A DNA stretch of 64,000 bases. Origin: Bowmanella denitrificans (lineage in GTDB: Bacteria; Pseudomonadota; Gammaproteobacteria; Enterobacterales; Alteromonadaceae). Position 1 is the first letter of the stretch, and each line of letters starts with the position of its first letter. Location of the stretch: contig NZ_PEBU01000003.1 in the NCBI RefSeq assembly GCF_002887595.1, positions 372,001 to 436,000 on the forward strand. Reading direction: 5' to 3'. Of the stretch, positions 55,876 to 64,000 are shown piece by piece. The notes beneath the pieces are model-generated. The model did no database searches. It was given only the letters and a program-made list of their open reading frames with translations, and was not told where the DNA came from. Made by a program: the position numbers and the translations under genes.

Positions 55876-57501
55876 TTATCCATTTGGTTGTGTAAGGCTA
55901 ACGTATTCGGTTTGAATAACTTTTAGATCAAAGAAATGGGGTGCCTTGGACAAGGTGGCCTTTCCATCTACTTCACGGACAGTAATGGCGTCAACTTTGA
56001 TAGATGTGATGACGAATTCACTACCAATCATGTATTGGTTTACCGGTTGAACCAACACCACTCTGTCACCGACTCTGGCCTCACCGCTTGGCAGTTGTAT
56101 ACTGTCGACTGCGATTGCAAGTTGTTGCTCAGCCTTCTCTCTGATTTTCCGAATACGTGGGCCTCTTGGAGCGGCCGCACCTAACTTATCAGTCACATTT
56201 CTGATCAGCAGCAACACCCACTCAGATGAAAACCCCACAGCAAATGCAGTTACGACGCCAACATACAATTGTTCCGGATCCACCAGAGCGTATGCGACGA
56301 TGGCAATAACAGGGGCACAAATCACCTGAACAACCTGAAACACCAGTAACTCAGGAAGTTGACTTGGGTTCAGTGGCTGGTCTTTGGAAAGATTGGATGC
56401 AAGATCGTCTTCGTAGGTTTCACTGTAGTTGGCATCCAGGCGACTCTGAAACTCCGGTAATTTACGAGCCATCGCCACTAAGGCCCCAAAAATAGCTAAG
56501 GCAATGAAGTAGATAGGCACTACAACGCCTCCTAATACAGGGGCTCCAGGTAAGTTCTTGTCTAACATTTCATTGACTTTAGCTTGAGCCAGTTGCAACG
56601 AAATTGATTCTAAAAGTTCATCGATTCGACTGATATCCTTTCTGGTCAAATCCAGTGTCGGTTGACCACAAATATCCGGGCCATTCCCAATGGACAGGCA
56701 TTGCTTCTGATTGTGTAGTCGTTGTCTTTTCTTTTGCAGTTGCCCTTGCAGCAACTGCAACTCTGCGAAGCTGGTATCGGCGCAAACAGCGTTGTCTTGC
56801 TGACCAAACAATCTATCCAGTGCATTATGACAATTGGCCGCTTGTTTACTCACTTGGCGCTTCTCACTCGGGCAAGACAACTGGCTTCGGCATGTACCGT
56901 CCACCTGACAATCCAGAATCATACCTCCCAGCACTAATACCCATTGAGGCGGGATATCACCACAATACTCAGCCCCATTTGGCATTCGATCTGTCTTGCC
57001 CTCAGTCGTATCGATGGATTCCGGTAGAGAAAAGTCACAACCAGGAATAACAGCAATAATATTTTTCTGATAGCATTCTGATTCGTCCTCGGCTTCAAAA
57101 ACTAGTGGCTGGGTATTTAACAAAAGAAAAACCAACACACACGCCCATAAAATAAGGTACATGTATGCCAGCCCCATCAACCCGCGATTAATATTCAGTT
57201 GCTTAACGGGTATATGGCCGTTCTTGTCAATTATTAAATCTGCCGTAGCAAGGTAAATAATTCCTAAAGTAATAACAGCAACTAATAACGGCAAGAGATG
57301 AAAAAGCCATGTGGAATGATGTACGTTAAGCCCATCTATCAAGCTTCTATAAACCAGAAAATATGCAGACCAGACGCAAACCAAACAAATGCCCGACCAC
57401 AAGGCATTGTTTTTTAACCAGAGAAATATTCTTTCTGAAGTAATTTGACGTGTCACCGAACGTTGTGCTCCGTCAGTTGTTTGTTGTGGATTACTGGACA
57501 T
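55876..57501 (-). CDS. Unknown polytopic inner-membrane protein
   Basis: The 541 residues have N-terminal membrane segments (about 35-52, 66-88 and 105-127), then a Cys-rich soluble region of about 150 residues (nine or more Cys). Two to three more membrane segments follow (about 325-345, 385-410, 414-430), and a C-terminal region with charged loops. No family recognised. Its start overlaps the preceding gene by 11 bp and it is 3 bp before the M15 gene, so the four genes are tightly linked. Confidence 0.7.
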   Translation of the reverse strand: MSSNPQQTTDGAQRSVTRQITSERIFLWLKNNALWSGICLVCVWSAYFLVYRSLIDGLNVHHSTWLFHLLPLLVAVITLGIIYLATADLIIDKNGHIPVKQLNINRGLMGLAYMYLILWACVLVFLLLNTQPLVFEAEDESECYQKNIIAVIPGCDFSLPESIDTTEGKTDRMPNGAEYCGDIPPQWVLVLGGMILDCQVDGTCRSQLSCPSEKRQVSKQAANCHNALDRLFGQQDNAVCADTSFAELQLLQGQLQKKRQRLHNQKQCLSIGNGPDICGQPTLDLTRKDISRIDELLESISLQLAQAKVNEMLDKNLPGAPVLGGVVVPIYFIALAIFGALVAMARKLPEFQSRLDANYSETYEDDLASNLSKDQPLNPSQLPELLVFQVVQVICAPVIAIVAYALVDPEQLYVGVVTAFAVGFSSEWVLLLIRNVTDKLGAAAPRGPRIRKIREKAEQQLAIAVDSIQLPSGEARVGDRVVLVQPVNQYMIGSEFVITSIKVDAITVREVDGKATLSKAPHFFDLKVIQTEYVSLTQPNG

Positions 57502-59464
57502 TGTTGTTCATCCCTGCTTCCAGCACAGACTTATAGGCAGACAAGATGGCATCCAACCCTTCTTTAGCCTCTTTAATATCTGACGCATTTGTTTTATCTG
57601 CGTCGGCGATGGAGAACAGAATTTTATTCAATTCACCCTTCAGATTTGTTAACACCTTATTGCGCTTAGCTAAGGCTAGGGTAAGCGTTTCTTTCTCTAC
57701 GCCGACATTGACAGAGGGGGAGCTCTGCGGGTTAGTTGGCTGCTCTTGCTTAGAATTTCCTGAGGGAAATGGCACACCTGTAAAAACGCCTACAGTGTCT
57801 ATTGCTGCATCTGCAATCGCCTTACTGATGATGATCTGATTAGTGGCCAACACCGTTGGATTATTCTTAGCGTTAGAGGTTCTGAATCTGGCTGGTGCAT
57901 CCCTTACTATGACAACGGAAGTATTACCATCCGCTCTAAAATACACCTTATTGATCTGATTCCAACGATTCCGGAATGCAGGATCAGTAACAATACGCCA
58001 AACCGGATCACCTGCGTTTTGCAGCCGATCTACCATTTCGTTTAATGACGTTTTGCTTTTTACTAAACCTTCAAGGGCCATTTGCGAAGAAGCGCTCTGT
58101 GGCAGATCATTTCGCAGCGATTCCAACTCGTTTGCCAGGGCCAAATTGGAACCTTGCAGACTGCTATCCGCAAAGGGCTGAGCTACGCTCCTACCAGCAC
58201 TATTACTAGTGTAACCTGCCCGTTTGGCCAGCTTGAAAATCTGTTGTTGCAAGCTTTTTGCGTAATCCAACCAGAACTGGAAAGCCTCCGATTCATTATT
58301 GATCCGGGCAGTGGTTAGTTTTCTGTTTAACAGGTGTTCAATATACAGCCAGTCAATGTAGAAATTTTGCTGATTAAGCCCTCTGTAACTCCCCACTACA
58401 TCATTTACCATATTCAAAGCTAGGGATTCCAAGGCGGAGAGGGTTAAAATACATTGACCGTCTTCCTGACAGAAAACAGGTGATTCTTGGGTATTGGTCA
58501 CGCCTTCTTTACCAATCCCACTATCTGACTTGGCTTTTTTGTCAGAGACTACACATTTCTGCTTATTATCAGACTTTTCTGTTTCATCAAGCTCCTCACA
58601 TTTGTCACTATTATTAATTACCCTAATATTTGCAAAGCGCATAAGCTCATGTTTTAGCAAGCTTTCAGCGTTGTCACATTCTCCTTCGCAGGCAATATCT
58701 GTAAGTTTGGAAGGCGTAAATTGCACTGCATAGTTTCTAATATCACTTAATACCGCTTGCCTATCTAAGAGATACGCTTGCTCAACAAAAATATTTTTCT
58801 GCGTTCTACGTCGGGAGTTTTTATAAGGCGATGGAAAATATCTGGATTCTAATTCCATGACATTCATAGCAAGACCTTGCGCTATACATTCTGACGTTTT
58901 CGTACTGCCCTTCAAAAGCGCATTACACTTTCCTTGCACAATTTGCCGATAGGCCTCTTTGTAGGCCTGAATGTAAAGCTTTATATGTGTTTCTGCGACA
59001 TTAAGCTCCAGCTCAAACTTGTTCTGATTCGCTTTCAATTTCTTCAAGTAGCTTTCTAAGCTACTATTCTCTTCAAAATTCTTTTGCTCTACCGGGCGGG
59101 GAGCATCGCAAACATTCTTGGCCTCGTTGCACACTGGAGAGTCTTTTTCGGTAACCGTCATGGTCGCATTCCAGGTCCCGCAATGTTGAAAATTCTCTGT
59201 TTCAGGTTGTAACGTTTTCAATGCCGACAGACATAATTGATTAGATTCAACAGCCAGGCTGGATTCAAGTCCATGTTGCCTGCTGGCTTCACCTTTTAAT
59301 TTACTTAAATCGGTTAACATTATTTCCGCTTTCCTGGCAGATAATGGGGGGCGTTCGTATGGATCGGCATCAAACAAGTCAACAGTCACATCCAGTGTTG
59401 CTGTCGCGCATCCGAGCAAGATGACTGATGAGACAGACAGAGTAGATAGTATGCGTAACGTCAT
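57491..59464 (-). CDS. Unknown large lipoprotein
   Basis: The 657 residues have a lipobox LLGC (Cys 19). The body is largely helical, with two Cys-bearing segments, a region of coiled-coil character (about 110-170) and a low-complexity Pro/Ser/Gln stretch (about 575-595). No family recognised. The ATG overlaps the TGA of the preceding gene (ATGA, 59461-59464), and its own stop overlaps the next gene. Confidence 0.72.
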   Translation of the reverse strand: MTLRILSTLSVSSVILLGCATATLDVTVDLFDADPYERPPLSARKAEIMLTDLSKLKGEASRQHGLESSLAVESNQLCLSALKTLQPETENFQHCGTWNATMTVTEKDSPVCNEAKNVCDAPRPVEQKNFEENSSLESYLKKLKANQNKFELELNVAETHIKLYIQAYKEAYRQIVQGKCNALLKGSTKTSECIAQGLAMNVMELESRYFPSPYKNSRRRTQKNIFVEQAYLLDRQAVLSDIRNYAVQFTPSKLTDIACEGECDNAESLLKHELMRFANIRVINNSDKCEELDETEKSDNKQKCVVSDKKAKSDSGIGKEGVTNTQESPVFCQEDGQCILTLSALESLALNMVNDVVGSYRGLNQQNFYIDWLYIEHLLNRKLTTARINNESEAFQFWLDYAKSLQQQIFKLAKRAGYTSNSAGRSVAQPFADSSLQGSNLALANELESLRNDLPQSASSQMALEGLVKSKTSLNEMVDRLQNAGDPVWRIVTDPAFRNRWNQINKVYFRADGNTSVVIVRDAPARFRTSNAKNNPTVLATNQIIISKAIADAAIDTVGVFTGVPFPSGNSKQEQPTNPQSSPSVNVGVEKETLTLALAKRNKVLTNLKGELNKILFSIADADKTNASDIKEAKEGLDAILSAYKSVLEAGMNNNVQ

Positions 59465-60378
59465 AGCAGTGTCTCCGTCAGGGATATCAGGGCTTCCAGG
59501 TTTGCCCTCAGTCTTACTTGTTCAACACCAACGTTCTTGTCAGTCACTTCGTCACCGGCTTTGAGCGATTCCTTTACCCTTTGCATCATGTCAACAAGGG
59601 CACTGTCAAACTTATCAGACTGGACTTTTTCTACTTTAAGTATCTCTTTAGAGCTTTGCGCCTGATGGGAAAGAATGCCTGATAACCTCTGTATTGTTGC
59701 ACCGGAATCTATTGACTCGGACGTTGATTTAATATTTTGAAGCACTTGATCGGGATTGGAAGAAAAGGCGATAACAAACTTTTGTCCGGCATGATGAAGG
59801 GCCATATTTGCGGACGGATCATATTCAATTTCTCTTGCCCCTTCAGGTAAAGGAGTTCCCTCTCCAGGCAATGCTCTTAAGCGCTTTAATGTCAGCAAAA
59901 ATTTGGCAATTTTCTCTTCACTGGTATCAGGATTTTTCGCCTCTGTCAGATAACTCTGATAGGCCGTTTTGTATGCAGTATTAAAAGTTTCGTATAACTC
60001 ATACTCCGTAAGAATAGCTCTGGTTTCGTTGTGAATTGAACCGCCACCATAAAGTTTATCGACAGCATGGGATGGATACCAACCAGCTTGGTACTCGGCT
60101 TCTCCCAATACACTTTTTGCATTTACCGTAATTCTGTAGTAATTGGTGTTTTCACCACTTGCCACGGCTATATAAAACACTTCATTGACGCTCATATTTG
60201 CCAGTTTAAAGCTAGAACATCCTTGAATCTGAGCAAACGAGAAAAGTACGATGGACACATATCTAAAAGCAGAAAAAATTTTCCAAACATAATGCCGGTC
60301 ATTAAACCTGGGTAGGGTTATTTTGATTTCCGGCACATTGGCCAAGTGCGCCTTTAGTAATAGGTATAAGGTGGTCAT
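59461..60378 (-). CDS. Unknown lipoprotein, first gene of the four-gene operon
   Basis: The 305 residues have a lipobox-like FAQIQGCSS about 54 residues from the first ATG, which is long for a signal, so the true start may be downstream. The remaining part is soluble and helical, with NYYRITVNAKSVLGEAEYQAGWYP near residues 79-102. No family recognised. The stop overlaps the next gene (ATGA). Confidence 0.65.
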   Translation of the reverse strand: MTTLYLLLKAHLANVPEIKITLPRFNDRHYVWKIFSAFRYVSIVLFSFAQIQGCSSFKLANMSVNEVFYIAVASGENTNYYRITVNAKSVLGEAEYQAGWYPSHAVDKLYGGGSIHNETRAILTEYELYETFNTAYKTAYQSYLTEAKNPDTSEEKIAKFLLTLKRLRALPGEGTPLPEGAREIEYDPSANMALHHAGQKFVIAFSSNPDQVLQNIKSTSESIDSGATIQRLSGILSHQAQSSKEILKVEKVQSDKFDSALVDMMQRVKESLKAGDEVTDKNVGVEQVRLRANLEALISLTETLL

Positions 60379-60454
60379 AAGGTGTCCATCTAATGGTATT
60401 ATTTTTAACTAAGTTAAAATGGTCTCTTAAAAATCAAAGCAAGCTCTCAGCCCC
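60379..60454. other. Leader of the four-gene operon
   Basis: This AT-rich stretch, TAACTAAGTTAAAATGGTC, contains the dyad TTTTAACTAAGTTAAAA (about 60404-60420). It is the likely promoter/operator region of the operon on the minus strand. Confidence 0.35.
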
Positions 60455-60631
60455 ATGCTCTGTATGCAAATTAACAAGCCACTGAGCTCCAACAGTCGTG
60501 ATGCTTGGGATTATGCTCTTGTGGCTAGTGAGGCGTTAGGGTGTTTTCTCTCACACATCCATGAATTTGCATTCATCAATGAACTTAAGAGAATGAAATA
60601 TAAGGATTTATATTTACTGAGAGTGCTCTGA
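60455..60631 (+). CDS. Possible 58-residue small ORF
   Basis: The frame encodes 58 residues and looks protein-like (DAWDYALVASEALGCFLSHI; INELKRMKYKDLYLLRVL). The upstream bases have no good ribosome-binding site; ATG 60464 is an alternative start. It fills the gap between two minus-strand genes. It may be a gene remnant. Confidence 0.35.
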   Translation: MLCMQINKPLSSNSRDAWDYALVASEALGCFLSHIHEFAFINELKRMKYKDLYLLRVL

Positions 60632-60690
60632 TTTATCTGGAAAGAGGCTTGCATCTAAAAACAGGCAGCACCAAGTTAAACGAGAATAAA

Positions 60691-60712
60691 AGCCAGAGAA
60701 GTGCCTCTGGCT
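60691..60712. terminator. Candidate terminator hairpin
   Basis: AGCCAGAG / CTCTGGCT stem of 8 bp with loop AAGTGC. In the minus direction, after the oxidoreductase gene, it is followed by TTTTATTCTCG. Confidence 0.7.
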
Positions 60713-60731
60713 GCATTGGTAGCTAAGACAA

Positions 60732-61682
60732 CTAATCTATCGTTATAGCAATTTTGCCCTGTCGACTGCCCGCTTCGATAAGTTCATGAGCCTGCACAAT
60801 ATCGTTCAGGCCCATAGTCCGCTCGAGGATGGGTTTAATCCCCCCGGCGTCTACCACACTGGCAATTTCGCTAAGCCTTTGTGCCGATTGGGTGGTAAAG
60901 ACAAAATGCAGCTCGGCATTGGCCTGCCAGCCGTTAAGCAGGTTTTGCGGTACGGCCATATCAACAATAGATACCAGCCTGCCACCATCTGCGAGCAGTG
61001 CAAGACTGTTTTGTATGGTGTGGTGCCCAACGGTATCGACAATAATGTCAAAGCCCGCGGGGTAATCCTGCTGAAGCTGTTGGTACAACGAAGCTTCTTG
61101 GTAGTTATGGTGCTTATCGGCGCCAAGGCTTTCTACAAATGCCTTATTTCTGGCACTGGCCGTTGTTACCACATACGCGCCGATATGCCTGGCGATCTGA
61201 ATGGCATACACGCCAACACCACCTGCGCCGCCATGTACCAGCACCTTATCACCGGCCTTTAGCCGCCCACGTTCTATCAAACATTCCCAGGCAGTGCCGG
61301 CAGCCAATGGCAATGTGGCAGCCTGTTCAAATGACAGACTGCCAGGCTTTTTAGCTACAATAGCTGCCTTTTCCACATGATGGGTGGCATAGCTGCCTTC
61401 GTTGGCCAGCAGCCTGGGAACATAGAAAACTTCATCTCCCACTTTAAGATTTTTCACCCCCTCGCCGACTTGTTCAATCACTCCGGCGCAGTCCACCCCC
61501 AGCTTGGCTGGTAAGGGTATCGCGCTTTGGTAATCGCCCCGTCGCGTTTGTATATCCACCGGGTTGACCGATGCGGCCTTGACCCTGACTAACACCTCAT
61601 CCGGGCCTGGTGTAGGGGTGGGCAATTCCACCAGCCTCATCGCGCTTGCTGGACCAAATTGTTCAATGATAACGGCTTGCAT
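60732..61682 (-). CDS. Quinone oxidoreductase-like alcohol dehydrogenase (MDR family)
   Basis: The 316 residues have the medium-chain dehydrogenase fold with nucleotide-binding VLVHGGAGGVGVYAIQIA (about residue 145). The zinc-ligand set is absent, as in quinone oxidoreductases. PLPAKLGVDCAGVIEQVGEGV is the family's substrate-domain motif. It reduces quinones or enones with NADPH. It is divergent from the HxlR regulator (114 bp), which probably controls it. Substrate unknown. Confidence 0.9.
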   Translation of the reverse strand: MQAVIIEQFGPASAMRLVELPTPTPGPDEVLVRVKAASVNPVDIQTRRGDYQSAIPLPAKLGVDCAGVIEQVGEGVKNLKVGDEVFYVPRLLANEGSYATHHVEKAAIVAKKPGSLSFEQAATLPLAAGTAWECLIERGRLKAGDKVLVHGGAGGVGVYAIQIARHIGAYVVTTASARNKAFVESLGADKHHNYQEASLYQQLQQDYPAGFDIIVDTVGHHTIQNSLALLADGGRLVSIVDMAVPQNLLNGWQANAELHFVFTTQSAQRLSEIASVVDAGGIKPILERTMGLNDIVQAHELIEAGSRQGKIAITID

Positions 61683-61757
61683 GTTTTCCTCCGAAGTTTG
61701 AGTTTCCGGAGTCTATCCCAACAGTTCTATTTACATAAGTACGCACATTTTTGTAAT

Positions 61758-61779
61758 GTAGTATCCTTTTATATACTGC
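61758..61779. promoter_or_regulatory. Candidate HxlR operator between oxidoreductase and regulator
   Basis: GTAGTAT / ATACTGC are imperfect inverted half-sites (6 of 7 pair) separated by 8 bp, just upstream of the HxlR start. TACAT...ATGTA half-sites lie beside it. HxlR proteins bind such short dyads. Confidence 0.3.
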
Positions 61780-61796
61780 AAATAACCGGCACACAT

Positions 61797-62141
61797 ATGA
61801 ACTACGATGAACCTTTTGGCTGCTCAGTTACCGTAACCCTTAAAGTGATAGGTGGTCGGTGGAAGCCGATAATTTTGTTTAACCTGCTGGAAAATGACAG
61901 ATGCCGGTTTAACGCCCTGAAACGTATGATCAATGGCATTACTCAGCGGATGTTAACCATGCAGTTAAAGGAATTGGTGGACGACGGCATTATCAGACGG
62001 GAAGTGTTTGATGTGGTTCCGCCGCATGTGGAGTATTCCCTGACCGACTACGGTAAAACCCTGACCCCACTGTTAATGCTGATGCGCGATTGGGGGGCCG
62101 AACATGCAGAAAAGGCAAAGCTGAGTGTGAAAGCGAAGTAA
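61797..62141 (+). CDS. HxlR-family transcriptional regulator
   Basis: The 114 residues are the usual size. The winged HTH includes GRWKPIILFNLLENDRCRFNALKRMINGITQRMLTMQLKEL (split over residues 19-60) and the family's MNYDEPFGCSV opening with a Cys near residue 9. That Cys is redox-active in YodB/HypR-type sensors of quinones and diamide. ATG 61797 is chosen over a frame extending 46 codons back through the operator region. Confidence 0.88.
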   Translation: MNYDEPFGCSVTVTLKVIGGRWKPIILFNLLENDRCRFNALKRMINGITQRMLTMQLKELVDDGIIRREVFDVVPPHVEYSLTDYGKTLTPLLMLMRDWGAEHAEKAKLSVKAK

Positions 62142-62327
62142 CTTGCCATATCCAAAACAAAAAATTATCAGTCAGTTTACAATGAAGAAAGATCTAGCAA
62201 GTCAAAACATAAAGAAACTTCAATTGGATATGCTTAAAGCAATGGAGTAGATGTTATTACTTAGTTGGGTTAAGCTCTTTATCCGCCAGACATTCTGTAT
62301 CAATAAAATACTAAGGAACAGTCTACG

Positions 62328-63458
62328 ATGGAAGCGCTGTTGATTCTTTCAGTGTTATTTCTAGTTTCTGCACTATTCTGTTTTGTTCTGCCGGATCACA
62401 TAAATAGAAAGCCCAAAAAACAAGTTAATACATTAAAAGTTGTCAGCTCCAATCATCCCTCAGTCAAGATTTCCCGGCAGCCAACTTTCACAGAATTCCC
62501 CTCTTCAACCGCCAAGCAAAACAACTTAAAAAAAGCAGGCACATCGCTAGTGCTGCTTTGTATATTGACTCTACTCGCGGGCTTGTTCATCAGGGATTCT
62601 GTTCCAGATTCCGAACCAGACCTACTGCTACTGCAAGAATCCGTTCAGAAGAACGTAGCACTATTGCAAGAATTACAAAAGCAACAGGAAGAGCTTCCCA
62701 ACCAAATTTCTGATTTAAGGGATCTTATCGCAGCCATTTCTGCGGGAAAAGCTCCTTCTACTTCGACGTTATTGCCCAGCACAGACCTGGAGTTAGACTT
62801 TATCTGGGTAACAATTTTTTTCTTTTTGGTTTGGATGTGTTCATTTACCTTTGTTATGTCTATTCACAAAGTGTCAATTTGGTTAGGAATAATTGAAAAA
62901 CCAAACAATTCATCGCAAAGCAACAAGCAAAAGTGGGCACTGCAGTTAGTACCAACTTTGTTATCCACTCTTATCACACTTGGAGGTTCTTTATATATTG
63001 CTATCGGTCTCAGTGAAAAGCCTGATTTTGAATATCTGCTCAAAGATTTAGCTGCCGCAGTAAGAGAATTGAAAACCAAAGACACAAACTATCAATTTGA
63101 CTACAAAGAGTTCTCTCCTCCGATTATGTTCGAGCCCAGTAAAGATGAGATAAGTAAGCCGATTGAAAAAGCACTATGCACTATTCGCGAAGAGCTTATT
63201 GACGACGGTTACAGTTTTGCATTTGTGGTGGGGATGCATGACGCTCAGCCAGTGAAACCAGAATCCAAATTAACTAACTTGGGATTGGCAAAGTCTCGAG
63301 CCGATAAAGTGAGTTCGATTTTAGAGAACAACAATACCTGCAGTGGAGATGACAGGAAAATACTGATATTCCCTATTGTCAGCTCCAATAACTACTTAAT
63401 GAAAAGCATAGAAGACAGAGCTGTGTATATTAAAGCCCTGAAACTTACGCCAAAGTAA
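62328..63458 (+). CDS. Unknown inner-membrane protein with OmpA-like C-terminus
   Basis: The 376 residues have four hydrophobic segments (about 3-24, 69-87, 158-178 and 207-228). A coiled coil lies between the second and third (100-133), and a C-terminal domain has FAFVVGMHDAQPVKPESKLTN...LAKSRADKVSSIL, the OmpA/MotB-like G-H-D...N-x-LA-x-SRA pattern. This suggests peptidoglycan contact. It lies 1.95 kb beyond the four-gene operon on the other strand; a link is possible but unproven. Confidence 0.7.
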   Translation: MEALLILSVLFLVSALFCFVLPDHINRKPKKQVNTLKVVSSNHPSVKISRQPTFTEFPSSTAKQNNLKKAGTSLVLLCILTLLAGLFIRDSVPDSEPDLLLLQESVQKNVALLQELQKQQEELPNQISDLRDLIAAISAGKAPSTSTLLPSTDLELDFIWVTIFFFLVWMCSFTFVMSIHKVSIWLGIIEKPNNSSQSNKQKWALQLVPTLLSTLITLGGSLYIAIGLSEKPDFEYLLKDLAAAVRELKTKDTNYQFDYKEFSPPIMFEPSKDEISKPIEKALCTIREELIDDGYSFAFVVGMHDAQPVKPESKLTNLGLAKSRADKVSSILENNNTCSGDDRKILIFPIVSSNNYLMKSIEDRAVYIKALKLTPK

Positions 63459-63577
63459 CTACTAGTATTCTGAAACTGCACTTAATTCATTTTTATACGT
63501 TAATCGCACTCAATGGACACTTGAAATTTACTGACTAAGGACTACCTCTGAACCACTTCAGATGTTAAGTCGGTCAG

Positions 63578-64000
63578 TTAATACCGGATATTGGCCAGAT
63601 CACGGGCAAAGCGCTGGGCGATATCTTGCTCCAAATTCGGAATACTTACCCTGAGCCCCTGGGATTCCTGATTAATATCAAACGAGGTGCCAGGCCTGAC
63701 CAGCCAGCCTTTACGGGATAATTCATAGGCTGCTGCCTGGCTGTTACCTGTGACCGGCACCCAGACATTCAGGCCGTCGATTGTCATAGGGCATGCCACC
63801 CCGTACGCCGCCAGCGCATCAAGTAAGAAATTGCGCTGTCGGGCACACTGCAGTTTGGTGTCTGCTAACTTATCCTGCACTGCCTGATCTGTCAGGCAGG
63901 TTAGTACCATGGCCTGCAGTACCCTGCTCACCCAGGACATGCCCGGGGCTAAACGGGTATTGAAACGGGCTACCGTGTCTTTGTCTGCAGCGATAATGGC
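63578..64000 (-). CDS. MocR/aminotransferase-like protein, C-terminal part (cut by window end)
   Basis: The frame is open to the last base, giving 140 residues ending at a TAA (63578-63580). It shows the end of a class I aminotransferase fold (MTIDGLNVWVPVTG; LSRKGWLVRPGTSFDI) and the APGMSWVSRVLQAMVLTCL segment of MocR-type regulators. The N-terminal part is outside the window, so presence of an HTH cannot be confirmed. Confidence 0.75.
   Translation of the reverse strand, partial: AIIAADKDTVARFNTRLAPGMSWVSRVLQAMVLTCLTDQAVQDKLADTKLQCARQRNFLLDALAAYGVACPMTIDGLNVWVPVTGNSQAAAYELSRKGWLVRPGTSFDINQESQGLRVSIPNLEQDIAQRFARDLANIRY

Overview
The window looks like chromosomal DNA of a marine or aquatic gammaproteobacterium, probably of the Alteromonadales. 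This rests on the gene families present: a TonB-dependent receptor, HBM-type chemoreceptors, PstC/PstA with large insertions, a DUF3034 protein, an MbnP/MbnH pair with a GlyGly-CTERM partner, and DUF945 and DUF2884 envelope proteins. Coding density is high, base composition is moderate, and most genes have ATG starts with recognisable Shine-Dalgarno sites. No species can be named from sequence reading alone.

Layout. Positions 1-2400 are accessory DNA: the end of an unknown gene, a HEPN-like gene, and two long diverged copies of a non-coding repeat. Next come aquaporin Z (2400), two unknown membrane proteins, an ECF sigma/anti-sigma/coiled-coil operon (4472-6589), oxyR, and a receptor-esterase-lipase-AraC group (7788-13368) that looks like a lipid or ester uptake locus. 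A large phosphate block follows (13418-25282): Pit and its accessory protein, PhoU, PstB, PstA, PstC (no pstS is present), a GcvR-like ACT protein, and ppk-ppx. HU closes this part.

Positions 25830-37476 are rich in signalling: two chemoreceptors, a PAS protein, a REC-CheC protein, and an Hpt-REC pair. Between them lie a porin, a PQQ-type sugar dehydrogenase, a DUF2884 protein, a DUF3034 outer-membrane protein and a lipoprotein truncated globin. A 42-bp palindromic tandem repeat lies at 37893-38060. Then come the copper-type MbnP/MbnH pair, its large surface partner and a DUF945 protein.

A tRNA with a CAT anticodon (45238-45314, probably tRNA-Ile2) borders a second accessory block (45494-50041). 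It holds a HipBA toxin-antitoxin pair, an unknown protein coupled to a small membrane protein whose paralogue lies on the other side (an effector/immunity-like layout), and a zeta-toxin-family kinase followed by a 54-aa ORF. Then a MocR-type regulator is divergent from ccoG-cysI-cytochrome c. The right end carries an unrecognised four-gene envelope operon (55204-60378: two lipoproteins, a polytopic membrane protein, an SH3-M15 peptidase), an HxlR-regulated quinone-oxidoreductase pair, an inner-membrane protein with an OmpA-like end, and the C-terminal part of another aminotransferase-type protein cut by the window edge.

The best candidates for undescribed biology are the four-gene envelope operon, the effector/immunity-like trio, and the zeta kinase plus 54-aa protein. 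All functional statements come from motif reading; no database search was possible.
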